From assembly GCF_014633365.1 (NCBI RefSeq), contig NC_068339.1, positions 12,795,925 to 12,859,924 on the forward strand: a stretch of 64,000 bases of DNA. The letters run 5' to 3'. The translations under genes and the position numbers were made by a program. Positions 1 through 21,710 of the stretch are shown in pieces. Numbering within the stretch: the stretch's first letter is position 1; each line of letters opens with the position of its first letter. Under the pieces are notes generated by a model, which did not search any database, was not told the origin of the DNA, and was given only the letters and a program-made list of their open reading frames with translations. Source of the stretch: Diospyros lotus (lineage: Eukaryota > Streptophyta > Magnoliopsida > Ericales > Ebenaceae).

Positions 1-3000
1 CATTTCCACTTTCCTTCCACCATTGCATTGCCTCCGCCATCATTCTACCCATTTCACTCTATCTGGCTCTGCTCTTCTTGCGTTATTATAAAATATAGGT
101 AATTAAAATAATCGGATTTAATTTTATAACAGTGGACAGACACACACAACGTTTCATGCCAATTTGATTATCTTACAAATGCTCTCAATGAGTTTAGCTA
201 GTGTATCTATCTTAATCTTATACTATGCATGTATATATAGACCCAAGAAGTATAAGACAGAGTGTGAATTTGGGGTGGGTTGAGAGTGACTTTAATTTTT
301 TAGTAAACCCTAAACGTATTATATATTATTCTTAGGGTAATGGCTTAAACCCATTATTTAACACAATTGTACAGAGAGTAAATAGGAGCTAAACCCATGA
401 CATAATGATGGTTGCCACTTAGCCAAGACCTTACTGGCATGCAAAAATCACACAGCTTCTAAGATGAATTAAAAGGGCAGCTGTTATATACATTAATTAA
501 AAAAAAAAGAAAAAAGAGCTTAGTTTTGGATTTAAAAATTGAGTTTTGAATCCCATTAAACTAAAACCTTTATTTATTAATCAAAATAAGTGTACTCTAT
601 TAAATGTGTCTTATTTATCTATCTAAAATTAAAATAAACTTAAAAATTTCATATTTAAAGAATATAAGCATAGGATATATTTTAAACATTTATTAAACAG
701 GTATAGCCCCCCCTAACCCTAAGTGGGAAACAAATAGACCAGTTGAGTCTCATCCAAAGCTATTAAATTTCATTAATTTTGGTTTTATGATTACAAAAAT
801 ATTATATTCGTTGATTTTTTTTGCATAATTTTTTTTTTTTTTATGATTAATAAAGCACGTGCGAGGAAAAAATGGACCAAAATTGACGGTATTGATTCAA
901 ACTTGAGTCACCCAACCAAACGCAAACAGCGGGTCACTAGGGTTTGGATGGTTAGGCTTGAGCGCTTGTAACTTGGCCTAATCTCAAGCCCATCTTCTTG
1001 GTTTTTAGCTCTTGGAACTATGAGTCCCAGTGGCACAATGTGTCTGCCTTTGTATGCTTATGTACACACACACACACACATATATAATGAATATTTTATT
1101 AAATTGTTAACCATCCTACAGATATTATTCTTTTTTCTCTTACATAATTGATACACATGGCTAAACTTCACTAGGTAGATGCACTAATCACTTACTTTGG
1201 TACATCGCACTCATAATTTATTAGTAATTGGAATACTCGTGTTGAGAAAGAATAATTTGATCATATCCATACAAGTACAAATTAAGTTATGATTTATAAA
1301 TAATAAGTCATTCTCCTTCTCCTTTTTAAAACAAGCGTACACGCAACTACGCTCATGCATTTTTGTGCCGAAGTGAAGAATAACATATCATATAGTCTTA
1401 TTACCAAATTGTCTATTCTCATAGCTTACTTAGGACTAGGTTAACATGAAGAGTGAGCTTAGTGTAAGCCTGCCTAGTCATGGATCTATCAAGTTGTGTC
1501 ATGCAAGCAAGATGAGCTGTTCAAATGCTTTACTCAAACTTCAAAGTGCTCTAACAAATGAAGTGTACATTACATATGCCTTCATAAAGTATGGTTTACA
1601 GAATGATTTATGGCGATGCCAGCATGTTCCTGTTCCCTACCCACACTGTCCAGTGGAGCTGCTGCTTGCTGTCCTTTGGGCTCTATCCCTTGGACCACTA
1701 CCCCCAACCAACAACAAGAGCTAGATCAACATCTCTTACTTTACATAATATATTATATATTATATATATATATATATGCATACATACATACATCTAATCC
1801 TTACTTTAGGATTTTATTTTTATACAAAAAAAAAAAAATCACATTTTCATGTAATTTTTTTTTCTTAACTTAAACTCCACCTTTCAATCACAAAAAGGAA
1901 CAATTTTACTTTTTGTTAAAAACCCATTATATGTGTGTGTATATATATATAGATCATACAAAAGTACATGGGTGTTTGGGTGGAGGAGAATGAGTTGGGT
2001 CCCAATTAGAAAAGGAAAATGAGCTTATTATGAATGATGATCCCTGGCTTGGGGGATGAATGATGATGTTTTGTTATTGAAGGAAAGATAGAGATAGATA
2101 GATAGATAGAGAGAGAGAGATATTGGGGTATATATATATATATATATGTAGAAATTAAAAAAAAAAAGAGCCTATTTTTCAATCAACAAGAGCATGCATT
2201 TGTCCCCACACCTCCCCCCCCTTTTAATTGCCTTTATTCATCAGTACAGCTAATTCACTCTCATTTCCCACTTTCAATATCATCATCTTCAACTTCAATT
2301 CAATTATCTCTTAAAAAATAAAAAAAAACTCCAACTTCAATAAACATTTTACATATCTATCTGTCTATCTATATTTATATTTATATTTATTTTTCTACTT
2401 TTATATGGACATCTACACTTTTTTTATTTTTTAATGAAAATATATTAATTAAACTAAAAATATATCTTCAATCTAGATAAATAACATTATTCTTTATATA
2501 ATTATGTGTGCAAAATCATTTATTGTAAATTTATTAAGACTTAAATTAAATAATAGACAAATAATTTTCAAGATTGGATATTATTTACGGTGGTCCCAAC
2601 AAACGTTAACTTAAAATCATAAAGAGAAACTACTTCGATAGTGCTCAAATTGGAGACAATATATATATATATATATATTAAAAATTATATTATGGAAAAA
2701 TCTTTTATTTCTTTATGGGGGTAGGAAAACGAGGGGAGGAGGATAAGGAAAATCAAAATGTGGTGCAAGAAAAGTAGAAAGGGCTTGTTTGGATATGCTT
2801 TTAATGTTTTGTGTTTTTTTCCCCTTCCTTTTTACTGCTTTTGAAATTAAAAAAAAAAATGTAATCACTTTAAAAATATTTTTATTTTTATATAATTTTC
2901 CTGAATAATTCTTGAAACCAATCAAATTCAAATCTTCCCTTAATTCCTTGTTTCTTAAAACAAGGGTTGGGTTTGGCAATCTTTTATATAATTTGCCTCA

Positions 3001-3689
3001 AGGTGTAATTTTTCCTAAACTATAAGGAATTAGTTTTTTTTTGTAAGAATTCTTTCTTTTAAGATAAAATCATGCGATTATGCCTTCCCAGATAGATGTC
3101 TCTAAATAAAGATTTACAATTTTTTATTTAGAATTTAATTATATTTTAACTGTATCAATGATGCCACTTATAAAGATTTTATATTAAATTTTTTATACAT
3201 TAAAATAGTGTTTGTTAACCAAGATATAGATAAAAAAAAATAAAAAATTGAAAGAATCTCAGACAAATGTGTTTTTTATTATATTTGTTAAATTTTTTGT
3301 AAAAAAATTACTTGATTTCTTATCTTGAACTTTCATGATAAATTTATTATTTCTCTTTTTGGATAATTAACTTTACAAATACGTTATCTTAATAAAATTT
3401 TATCTTACTTATTTTAATAAATATTATTTAAAAAATTTGTGTTAGATGAAAGTATTTATGACGTTGTTTTGTTAAGAGAAAATTTAATAGATATATAATT
3501 ATTATAACCAACATAAAAGGTTTATCATCACAATGGATGAAATTGAAAAGTGAATATAATATTTATGAGGCGACATTTTCATAAAAATATTGTAAAATAT
3601 AATTATCCTAAAAAATGTTAATTAATTAATTGGAAAGAGAGACGAAAAAGTAGGAAAAGAAATTTCAGAAAAGGGGCTTTTTCTTCAAC
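1..3689. other. AT-rich intergenic DNA upstream of JAC1
   Basis: I see no gene here. The longest open frame (1446-1724, 92 codons) matches nothing I know and ends in a TA-rich microsatellite. The stretch holds simple repeats: AC/TA near 1067-1087, TA near 1742-1790, GATA/GA near 2086-2121, TA near 2130-2148 and 2660-2680. A palindromic G-box core CACGTG sits at 856-861, about 2.9 kb before the JAC1 start, probably too far to matter. The segment around 2780-2980 begins and ends with motifs resembling non-autonomous DNA transposon ends, but I could not define borders. Confidence 0.6.
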
Positions 3690-3789
3690 TATATATATAT
3701 GCATTGCATACGCAGACACGTCTTTATATATATCGGCACGCTCCCACCGCACCTTCTTTGGATGAACGTGCCGGCGACGATCGCCGGAA
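3690..3789 (+). promoter_or_regulatory. Probable core promoter and leader of JAC1
   Basis: Two TATA-like tracts lie at about 3690-3699 and 3723-3732, immediately before the J-domain gene. An in-frame TGA at 3763-3765 closes the frame upstream of the ATG at 3790, so that ATG is the first usable in-frame start. An out-of-frame ATG at 3762 opens a 50-codon frame that overlaps the main start. Transcript ends are not visible, so the TATA assignment is inference. Confidence 0.35.
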
Positions 3790-6700
3790 ATGGACGAGTC
3801 ATGGAGGATGCGAATGGGAATGGCGACGAGGCCCAAACACAGAGGCAACCTACCCCGGCGGAGGTCGACGGAGGAGACGTCGGCTGCCAGAGCAGTCTTC
3901 GGCGCCGACTGTGAATTATTAGGACCCGAGGACTTCGCCGACGTCTTCGGAGGGCCACCTCGGACGGTGCTATCGCGGCAGTTCTCCACCGGAGAGTTCT
4001 CCAAGTCGTCAAATCCGTTTTACGAGGAGATTTTCCGGCCGCCGCAGAAGGAGGATCCGGCGAGAAGTGGAGGCAGGAACTTGCCGGAGTTCAGGATTCC
4101 GGCGATCAGAGAGAGGGAGGAAGGATTTTACAGCGACATATTCGGGAAAGAGGATGGCGTTAGGAGGTCGAGATCGAGGTCGAAGCCGAACTCCAAATCG
4201 AAGTCGAATTCCTCGTCGGTGCTCAGCTCGGAGGAGCTGAGTCCTCTCCGGCCGGCGGATGTAGCCAACGGCGACAGTTTGTTCTCCTCGTTTGCTTCGA
4301 AGCTCAGGTAACTAACTACACTATAGTCTGCGCAGCGCAAATTAAAGTACGAAAAAGCCCCTGCATCCGGGTGTAATTATCCCGGCGAGTTTGTAATATT
4401 TGACAAGCTTTATTGGGCAAAACAGTCATAGGACGGGTCGTTGGATACCTGTAATCGCGGGAGAAAAAGCAGTTATTAAATGACTGTTCCGCCCTCGTAT
4501 GTCTTCCAAAATGACAAGAGTCTCAGAATTTAATAAATCCAACCTCTACCCTTTTCGTGGAAAAGGATGTTAATATTTGTAGAAAAGATACAAAATTTAG
4601 ATAATTTAAATATAAAGAAAATTACTAGCCACAGACCATTTATGCATAAAGAAAAAACTATAGATTATCTTGTTAGTATCACTTTGAAAATATAAGTTGA
4701 ACTCATAGGTGTTTGGCTTTGTAATAGAGACATTATAAATAATCATACACATTTATAAATTAGAGGGATAGCCCTTGATATGCACAAGTAAAAAAATGAA
4801 TTTTTTTTAAATAAAGACTTACCTTCAAGAATAAAATTATTCTTACCTTATTGTAACATGATAAAATTGTTGTTCTTACCTTATTTGAACATAAAAATTA
4901 TAATTTCTAATAATAGAACAACTTATTTAGTTGTCATGCAGGAACAATCTAATGTTTGCTTATATAATAATATAAACATTAGCCTTTTTTACCCCCTTCT
5001 TCTCAAAAATGAATAGAAGATATACACACAAACACAGTGTGTGTGTGTCTCCATATGCTTCTGGCAGGGAGTGGGGGAAATTATCTGGCAACAGTTACTA
5101 CCCCTGAGCCCTGATAAAATTCCCCCATGATACCCTGCTTTTCGGATACATTACCTCTGAAAGCAATTAAAAATTTCTACCGGTAGGTAGGTATTTTAAA
5201 CAGCAATATTAGAAATGTTGTGTCCTATTTACAGGCCCATAAATGTGCCATGTAGATGGAGCTCATCAACAATGATGCCAGAGGATCAACACCCATGGCA
5301 GCAAGAGATGCCTGCTTTTCCAACAGATAGCTCTTCCTACATTAACAGCCGATTTACTGAGAGTGAGTTCATCGACAACTTCAGAAGCTCCCAGTTTGGA
5401 TTCTCAAGAAGGGTACCTTCCCCAGAGATCATTAGTCTCGAACCAAACTCATACGGGAGTGTCAAGGCATCAATGGATGACCAAGAACTCAACTCCCCTT
5501 CATCTGTGGTCTCCTCATTGTGTCAAGATGCAGAGCCCAAAGCCACAAGTACAGTCAGGGATGAGGTTTTCCTAGAACAGGAAATGGAGCAAGAAGATGA
5601 CGAAGTTATGAGCTCATTTGTCATTGAGATTAATGTGGACCATAGGGAAGGGACAGAGGAAGCATTGGGCATTGACGAAGCTATTGCATGGGCCAAAGAG
5701 AAGTTCCACACACACTGTCCTGAGAAAAATTGGAGCAAACATGACCAAGACCAGTCTGCTGAGGCAAAAGGTATTTTCTAATAATCTAAAAATTACGGGT
5801 ACTAGGTATGTATAGAAAATCTATGTGTAAACTCACCTCCTAAAAATATTTGAACTCTAGTTGTATAAAAACCCCTATAACTTTTTAGCTCTTAAGAGTT
5901 TTATAAATTTTAACTAACGTTAACATGTGAGCGTAACTTTATGAATGTCTTTGAAATTTTGCAGGATTTTCAGATCGACAAATAGATGGGGTTGGAAGTG
6001 GCAAAATGGGATTCCCAGTGGTAAAAGTTTTGTCTTGTTAGGAAGAAAACTCTTGTTACCTGACAATAATAACACTGCCAGGACAGAGATAGGAAATAAA
6101 AGTGCTATTTGCAGGAGTGACATATTAGGCTATGATGATCATAATTGCGTTCAAGAAACCAAATGCATGCTGCCTACTAAATAAGGAACCACTTGAGATT
6201 AACCCTGTGTAACTTTATTTTGGGTTTAGGGCCAACCCACTTAAAGTGGCATTAGAATATTAGCAACAGCGAAGAATGAAATAATGTCGCCATAAGAAAG
6301 TGTTAAATCAGAAGTTATGCATAAATGTTTTTGCTTCCCATTTCTTGATGAAAGTAAATGTTTTAATATAAGTTATTACTTCTTCCCTTGTCCAGGAAGA
6401 AGAGCCAAATATATGGGTGCCACGAGGAGGAGAATCCCAGGAGAAAAATGAAAATGTAAGCTGCTTTTAGTTTATGATCCATATCTACTTACCATGTCTA
6501 CTAAAAAGTCCATATTCCATACATATTGGAACTTTCTACTCTTATACTTAGTTCCCCTGGTTTATGTGGTTATTATATCTACATGGGTGCACTTCTGGGT
6601 TTTGGTATAAATGCGTAGAATACTCTTTAGTTTTTAGAAATTACACTAATTACCTCTACTATTCAAAAGTTATATCAGTTTACCCTTTGCCATTAGAATT

Positions 6701-8087
6701 ACATTATAGGGGTACCCTTGACATGTTATATATTTGCAGAGTTTTTAATGTCTGTTTGACGGATAAGAAGTTAGTGTAATTTTTCAAAATGTATGGGATA
6801 CACTGTAATTTAATGAAACCTCAAGGCTGTCAATTTAGTTGCAATGAGGCGGAACTAAGCTTCAAATGAGATTACGTGTCTAGATAATGAAGCAGTTTCA
6901 ACTTCTTTTGTCCCTAAAAGACCAATTAACACCTGATTCTAAGACTTTAGGACTCCAGAACCATAGAACTAACACGTATGTTAATGCTCCTTTTTCAACA
7001 AATCTGCAGAGGGAAATGGAGCAATTAGATGAAAACATAAGGCTGTGGTCAGCTGGTAAGGAGGATAGCATCCGGCTCCTTCTCTCTTCATTGCACCATG
7101 TAAGATCTCTACCATCTATACTGCTATATCTTGCAGCATCATTATTGAGCTGTAGAGAAATAAGAGGGCTCATTGTTATAAACAATGTTTTCTCGTCTTA
7201 ATTCAGATATTGTGGCCGACTAGTGGGTGGTTTGCAATCCCTCTAACAAGCCTGGTTGAGAGCTCACAAGTGAAAAAGGCTTATCAGAAAGCCAGGCTCT
7301 GTCTGCACCCAGACAAGCTGCAGCAAAGAGGTGCAACCCTTACACAAAAGTACGTCGCGGAGAAGGCATTTTCAATTCTCCAGGTATGGTCTAAAAATGG
7401 TTAGTCATTGTTTTCATGACTTAATTTCAGGATCTTCTAATCACAAAAGAGTAACACCTTAATATTATTTAAACTAAGACATGCAACTTGAATGACTTAT
7501 GAAAGCTTATTTGACCCTACAGTTCGAAGTCAAAACTGTTCTCTGAATAAAAGTGCTTCTCTGAGTATTCTTGTAGTGCTTGGCTAAAAAACAAAAATAT
7601 GCTTTCACTACTCGCAAAAGCTATTTCTTTTCATTGCGAAGCAGAAACAAAAATTTGGAATTTTTGCGGTAAAGTAAAAAAACAGAAGCAAAAAATAAAA
7701 TGATTTTTAGACAAAATTATCTCCAATCAACCTTTAAAATCACAAATATTACACTTATCAAATAGTATTGACTACATAAACACTTTTTGATAATTTTATT
7801 ATTAACACTCTCTTCAATCACTAATCAAACTATAACATTAATAAATAAAAAAAAAACATTTCTTGGATGATCTAACTGAACACTAAATTATCTTTTTTTC
7901 TTGAAAATGATTTTTGTAAACATGTTTTTACGAAAGTAATTATTATGACAAAAACGTTTTACAGCATGTCAAAGGGACACCTCCGAGTCTGATAAGTCAT
8001 TATGGCACCTTCAGGTGGTAAGAATTTGTTTTATGATGGCAGGAAGCATGGGCAGCAAATATCTCCCAAGACGATGTCCTTGGCTAG
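3790..8087 (+). CDS. JAC1: Auxilin-like J-domain protein, JAC1 type
   Basis: Exons by eye: 3790-4307, 5235-5770, 5965-6020, 6396-6455, 7010-7099, 7207-7383, 8043-8087. All have GT-AG borders and phases that fit, giving 493 residues. Near residue 60 the acidic motif DFADVFGGPPR is typical of plant auxilin-like proteins; an Arg/Ser-rich low-complexity stretch follows. Residues about 400-493 form the auxilin-type J domain, with ILWPTSGW at 421-428 and the Hsp70-stimulating HPD at 454-456 within LCLHPDKLQQ. Known role of the family: uncoating of clathrin vesicles with Hsc70; JAC1 itself is needed for light-driven chloroplast accumulation. The joint between exons 3 and 4 is the least certain, as both are short. 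Other plant auxilin-like paralogues share the same domain, so the JAC1 name rests on the overall pattern and length. Confidence 0.85.
7560..7930. mobile_element. MITE-like remnant in JAC1 intron 6
   Basis: This AT-rich segment is recognisably related to another at about 41283-41830. Shared stretches include the part beginning near GAAGCAGAAACAAAAATTTGG here and its counterpart near 41425, and the end with GATGATCTAACTGAACAC versus GATGATCTAGCTAAATGG. The copy at 41283 has terminal motifs of the GCTGTTTGG type seen in non-autonomous DNA transposons. Borders and target duplication are not resolved here. Confidence 0.4.
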
Positions 8088-8640
8088 AGGATGATCAAAT
8101 TCTCTAGAACCGTTTCACTAGAACAAGGGGGTTTTGTGTGAACATATGTATTCTGCAAAGAAAATTGCCATGAATGAGATAAGTTCAGCATGGAGGAGTT
8201 GTCTTTGGATGAGATTACTAGAAACACTGCATCATATTCTGTGCCAATATATATATATATATAGCCCAACCCCACCGACAGGCTGCTCCAGCTAACAATG
8301 GATCAATTTAAGGGTTTTCACTGCTCACTTATAATCTATCTGATTGCCTTAGATTTGAGGATGATGATGAGATTATCATGACTCTGAATTACTTGTATTG
8401 CTGTTTCACTTGTGTATTATATATGATGGCATCGTCTAGAAACAGTTTTGGAGCTCTCTCGCTCTCTCTCTCTCTCTAATGCATGGAATTCCCCACTTTG
8501 TAAGGCTCAAGAAGGATTGTTTTTGTATGCAGTTTTGCTTTTGCTTTAAACTTGAAGTGTAGTAGATTTAGCAATAATTCTTTTGGTATGAGTTACAAGG
8601 GTCTCACAAAATACATGACCACAAAAAAAGATTATTAACT

Positions 8641-8690
8641 CAGTTAGAATTCGTATAGCTAACACCACCTAATAGTAAGATTAAGGCATG
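8641..8690 (+). mobile_element. RTE-type LINE 3' tail fragment
   Basis: The run matches the common plant motif in which a LINE reverse transcriptase ends with codons for an IHVADPT-like peptide followed by a short tail with ACCTAGTGGGATTAAGGC. Here it reads AACACCACCTAATAGTAAG followed by ATTAAGGC. Other copies are at 22370, 23345, 26760, 28070, 30785, 37345 and 63335. Confidence 0.4.
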
Positions 8691-9091
8691 ATATGCTGTT
8701 ATTTCTTTTGAGCTCCAAGAACCTAAATCAAGTTCTATCCTAGCAATGAACCCTGCTTGATCCTTACACCCATATCCAGAAAAGATAAATCTACCAAATA
8801 ATTCCTCATATAAGAAAAGGGCATCACCATAAACATACCAGCAGAACAAAGACTAAAGATATTAAAAATGCAAACCTTGTTAACCCTTCAGTGTAGAGGT
8901 ATAGCGTAGCTCTAGTTTGAACCAATTTAACTATGCTCTTTTGTGAGCCCCGTATGGATGCATCACTTGTTTTATAGCTAGATTCAAATTTTATTCAGTG
9001 AACTCACAAAGATGGGAAGTACAATTGAAAAGGAGGTGCTAGCAAAGTCTCTATACCAAGAATCCAAGATACCCGGTACAAACACGCCCCT

Positions 9092-9115
9092 CCCCCCCCC
9101 CCCCCCCCCCCCCCC
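9092..9115. repeat. 24-base poly-C tract
   Basis: An uninterrupted run of C, flanked by further C-rich bases from 9087. On the other strand it is a long G run. Exact length is at risk of sequencing slippage. Confidence 0.9.
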
Positions 9116-9832
9116 TCCCAGCACCAAGAAATGGATTAGAAACACCCTGTAAACTAAATCTTTGATAAAAAAAAAAGCAGCAAATGCAATATTACTATTA
9201 ACCACCTTCTTATCAAAAAACTTAAAAGTAAATAAACAGAGGGTCAACTTTATCTGCTTTACGTAGGGCGAAGAGAACATAGCAGATTGCCCTCTTGGCG
9301 TCAACCACCACAAAATCTAGCCTTGCAAGCTCCCTTCTCATGGTCCCGAATCCCATGATGCTAACAGTGAGGATGAAAATCGAGCGTGTTCAATCTTTAG
9401 GCTCATTATTTTCTGTAGGGTAGTTTAGAATAGTTGTTAGCTTTTCATAAATAATGTTTCTTAAACATGGACATCTTAACAATGGTTTCTTTCTTTCTTT
9501 CTTCTGAATATGGTCTTTTTTCAATCTTGATGTTTCTATTCGATCAAACACTAGTAATAATAATACAAGATTCAATTATTATGTACTACTGAGAACAAAA
9601 AGGAATATGAGCTTAGAAACACAACCTTACCAACACAACACATTCAAACAAACAATAGAAAGGTTTTCTTTTAAGCCCTGTTTTGCAAAGAAACACATGG
9701 GATTCAAAACCAGCAAAATCAAGTCACAATACAAGCCAATAACACAAATTACAGCAACCTCACAGCACAAGTTCGAAGTATCAATTCGTTGAAGGTCACT
9801 AAACTCCCACAACCATAGATCTAGCAAGATGG

Positions 9833-19333
<9,501 letters not shown>

Positions 19334-19364
<31 letters not shown>

Positions 19365-19440
19365 ACAGAAGAGTCCTCAATAGGAGCAAATACCATCCAT
19401 TGCTTCCTTCTCTCTTCTTCTTCTTCTTCTTCTTCTTCTC
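19334..19440. repeat. CT and CTT microsatellites in the CIPK23 leader
   Basis: A 28-bp CT run (19334-19361) directly abuts the kinase start codon and a CTT run lies near 19412-19440. On the transcript these are GA and GAA runs in the 5' leader; such tracts are common near plant transcription starts. Confidence 0.85.
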
Positions 19441-21710
19441 TGACTCTCTATCTCTCCCTATAAATCAAGATCTCTTCTTCTTGCAAGGCTGCCAAACCCG
19501 AGACTTAGCCGCACTCATCTTTCCTTTCTCAAGAAAGAAACAGAAGAAAAGGAAATACGCAACAGGAGGTAAACAGCCCAGATATAGAAAACCTCTCGAA
19601 GCGAGAAGAAAGAAAAAATAAAGAAAGACCGATTTCAACGAGACGAGAGGCTTCGGAGAACCCGATACGCAGAGGCGAAGCCGCGGACCACAGCTGATGA
19701 CGGCGCCGATAAAACCTCCATCGAATTGGGGGGGGGGGGGGTTCTGAGAGAACCCTGAAACGGCCGCCGATTTCTAGCAGGAAAGGAAGAATAATCGATG
19801 CGTTCCTTAGAGATTGGGCTGTGAATGGAGACGAATTGAACTGAAAAGAGAGAAGTTTTTCCTGGGTTTGGGTGAGCCGCGGCTCTTGTGCTTGGAGTTG
19901 CGGGTACGACTTTGAAAGCTGAATCGCTGCAGAAATGATTGAAATGTTTTTTTATTGATTTGTATAACGACAAGGGATGATTATCCTTCCTTTATCCTAC
20001 AGGTTGGTTGTTTATTTCGGGATGATCTTATATATATATATATATATATATACACATCTGGTGTGCAGTGTATTCGTTTGAAATGGCCCTCTAAATTGCT
20101 CCATCAAAACTACTGCTGCTGCTGCTGCTGCTTCTGCTCAATGAATGAATTGTTACCGTGGGCATGGGATGGGATGGGATGGGGATTGGGGCTTCCAAAA
20201 TAAAAACCGACAAAAATATATATTTTAACTTTTATAATTATATATTTTTTTATTTAGATATTTTTATTATTTTAAATACATTTCTCAACTTATAATTTTG
20301 AATTAACTACCTTTTTAAATTTTTTATTATTTTAATTATATTTATAAATTCATTATTTTTAACAAAGTTATTAAGAGGTGTAATTGATTCAAAATTATAC
20401 AATTTATGGTATAATTAAAATAATAATAAAATTAAAAATATAATTAATTTAAAATTATAAAATTTAAAAGTGTTGGTGAAATAATAAAAAAAACATAAAA
20501 ATAGACAAGTTAAAGTATATCCTCACCCAAAAACCATTTTTAAAAAGAAAAAAGGCAGAGAAAACCATTTACAATAATATAGTATATTATTTTTTTAATT
20601 TAATGAAAATAAATATTAGTCATTCAGATACAGATTGGCATCACTTTTTACTCTCTTGAGTTTTCACTTCATAATGTTTTTTAAAAAAAATTAAGAATAA
20701 TGTTTGTGTATATTCATTCTATCGTATGATTAAGTATATGATGAATAAAAATATTTAATCCAATGAGGTGTGAATATGATGAAATAGAATATAAAAAATA
20801 TAACCAAAAAAAAACATTAAACATATTCATTGTTTTTTAACAAATAAAATTAAAACGCCACTAAAATCAAACACCCTTCTCAACGGACTCCTAAAATATA
20901 AATAAATAAAAATTTGATTACCTACTTAGAACTTTAGATTACGGGTTAAAAACTTTTTTATGAATTCCACCAGCCGTTTCTTTTTTATGAATTCTAATTT
21001 CTAAACACCCCGTAGTAGAAGACAATTAGGACTTGCACAAAGCTTGATGGATGGGATAATATTTTGAAAGCGACAAGAGGAATAATAAAGGGCGGCACAT
21101 AATGGGACGTGCTGAGTCCACTGCATCCATCATTCAACAAAAGACAAACAAACACACAATTGCTATCCCTCTTTGCATTTAAATATTAGGGAGAGTAACT
21201 TAAATTGCGGCACTAAAAAAAGCAGAGAGATTCGCCGGAGGTAACAGGCAAATTAATAAAGACTGCACCATATAGCGCCTATGTGAAGTCCACTACTTTC
21301 TCGCCAAAACGCATTTACCCTTGCAGTTGCAGCCTCAGTAGATCATTGACAAGACTTGAGAAATAAAAAATTTGGCGCAAGTAGAAAACTCTTGATTTAA
21401 TTAAAAACACAGAGTAACCGCCATGATCACTTTCCTTCTACTCACAATGAAAACACTAGGTTAAAATTATGGGGTAGAAAGAAAGAAAGCTAACTTGATT
21501 AACCAATAAGCAGCATGGCAAAATAAAGGATGCATATACATTAAAATCAACTAAAAATTATAAAAAGGATATTACTTTTAAATGTCAAAATTGGAGGGAA
21601 CAACCGGAGCTGGCATCTTGCTATCGTCGTTTCTGTAAATTTATAAGCCGGCTAGGATTGCCTTGAAGTAATAGATGCCTCCTCCCAGGCTCGGCAGTTA
21701 ACACGTCTAT
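19441..21710. other. CIPK23 5' flank and AT-rich spacer
   Basis: 19441-19970 is moderately GC-rich and probably holds the kinase transcription start and 5' leader, with a 14-base G run at 19728-19741. Beyond that are TA and TGC microsatellites (about 20028-20051 and 20113-20130) and AT-rich DNA to the end of the WD40 gene. I see no gene. Confidence 0.5.

Larger units (their letters stand above)
8088..9832. other. Convergent 3' region between JAC1 and CIPK23
   Basis: This is the space between two genes that read towards each other. It contains a TA run at 8248-8262, a CT run near 8458-8477, a LINE tail near 8641-8690 and a C tract at 9092-9115. The frames present (for example 9627-9947 on the minus strand) read through the last CIPK23 exon and do not look like genes. 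Confidence 0.6.

Noticed and set aside
1446..1724. 92-codon frame upstream of JAC1
   Set aside because: No recognisable domain, no splice or promoter context, and it ends beside a TA microsatellite. I also looked for a microRNA hairpin here and saw none.
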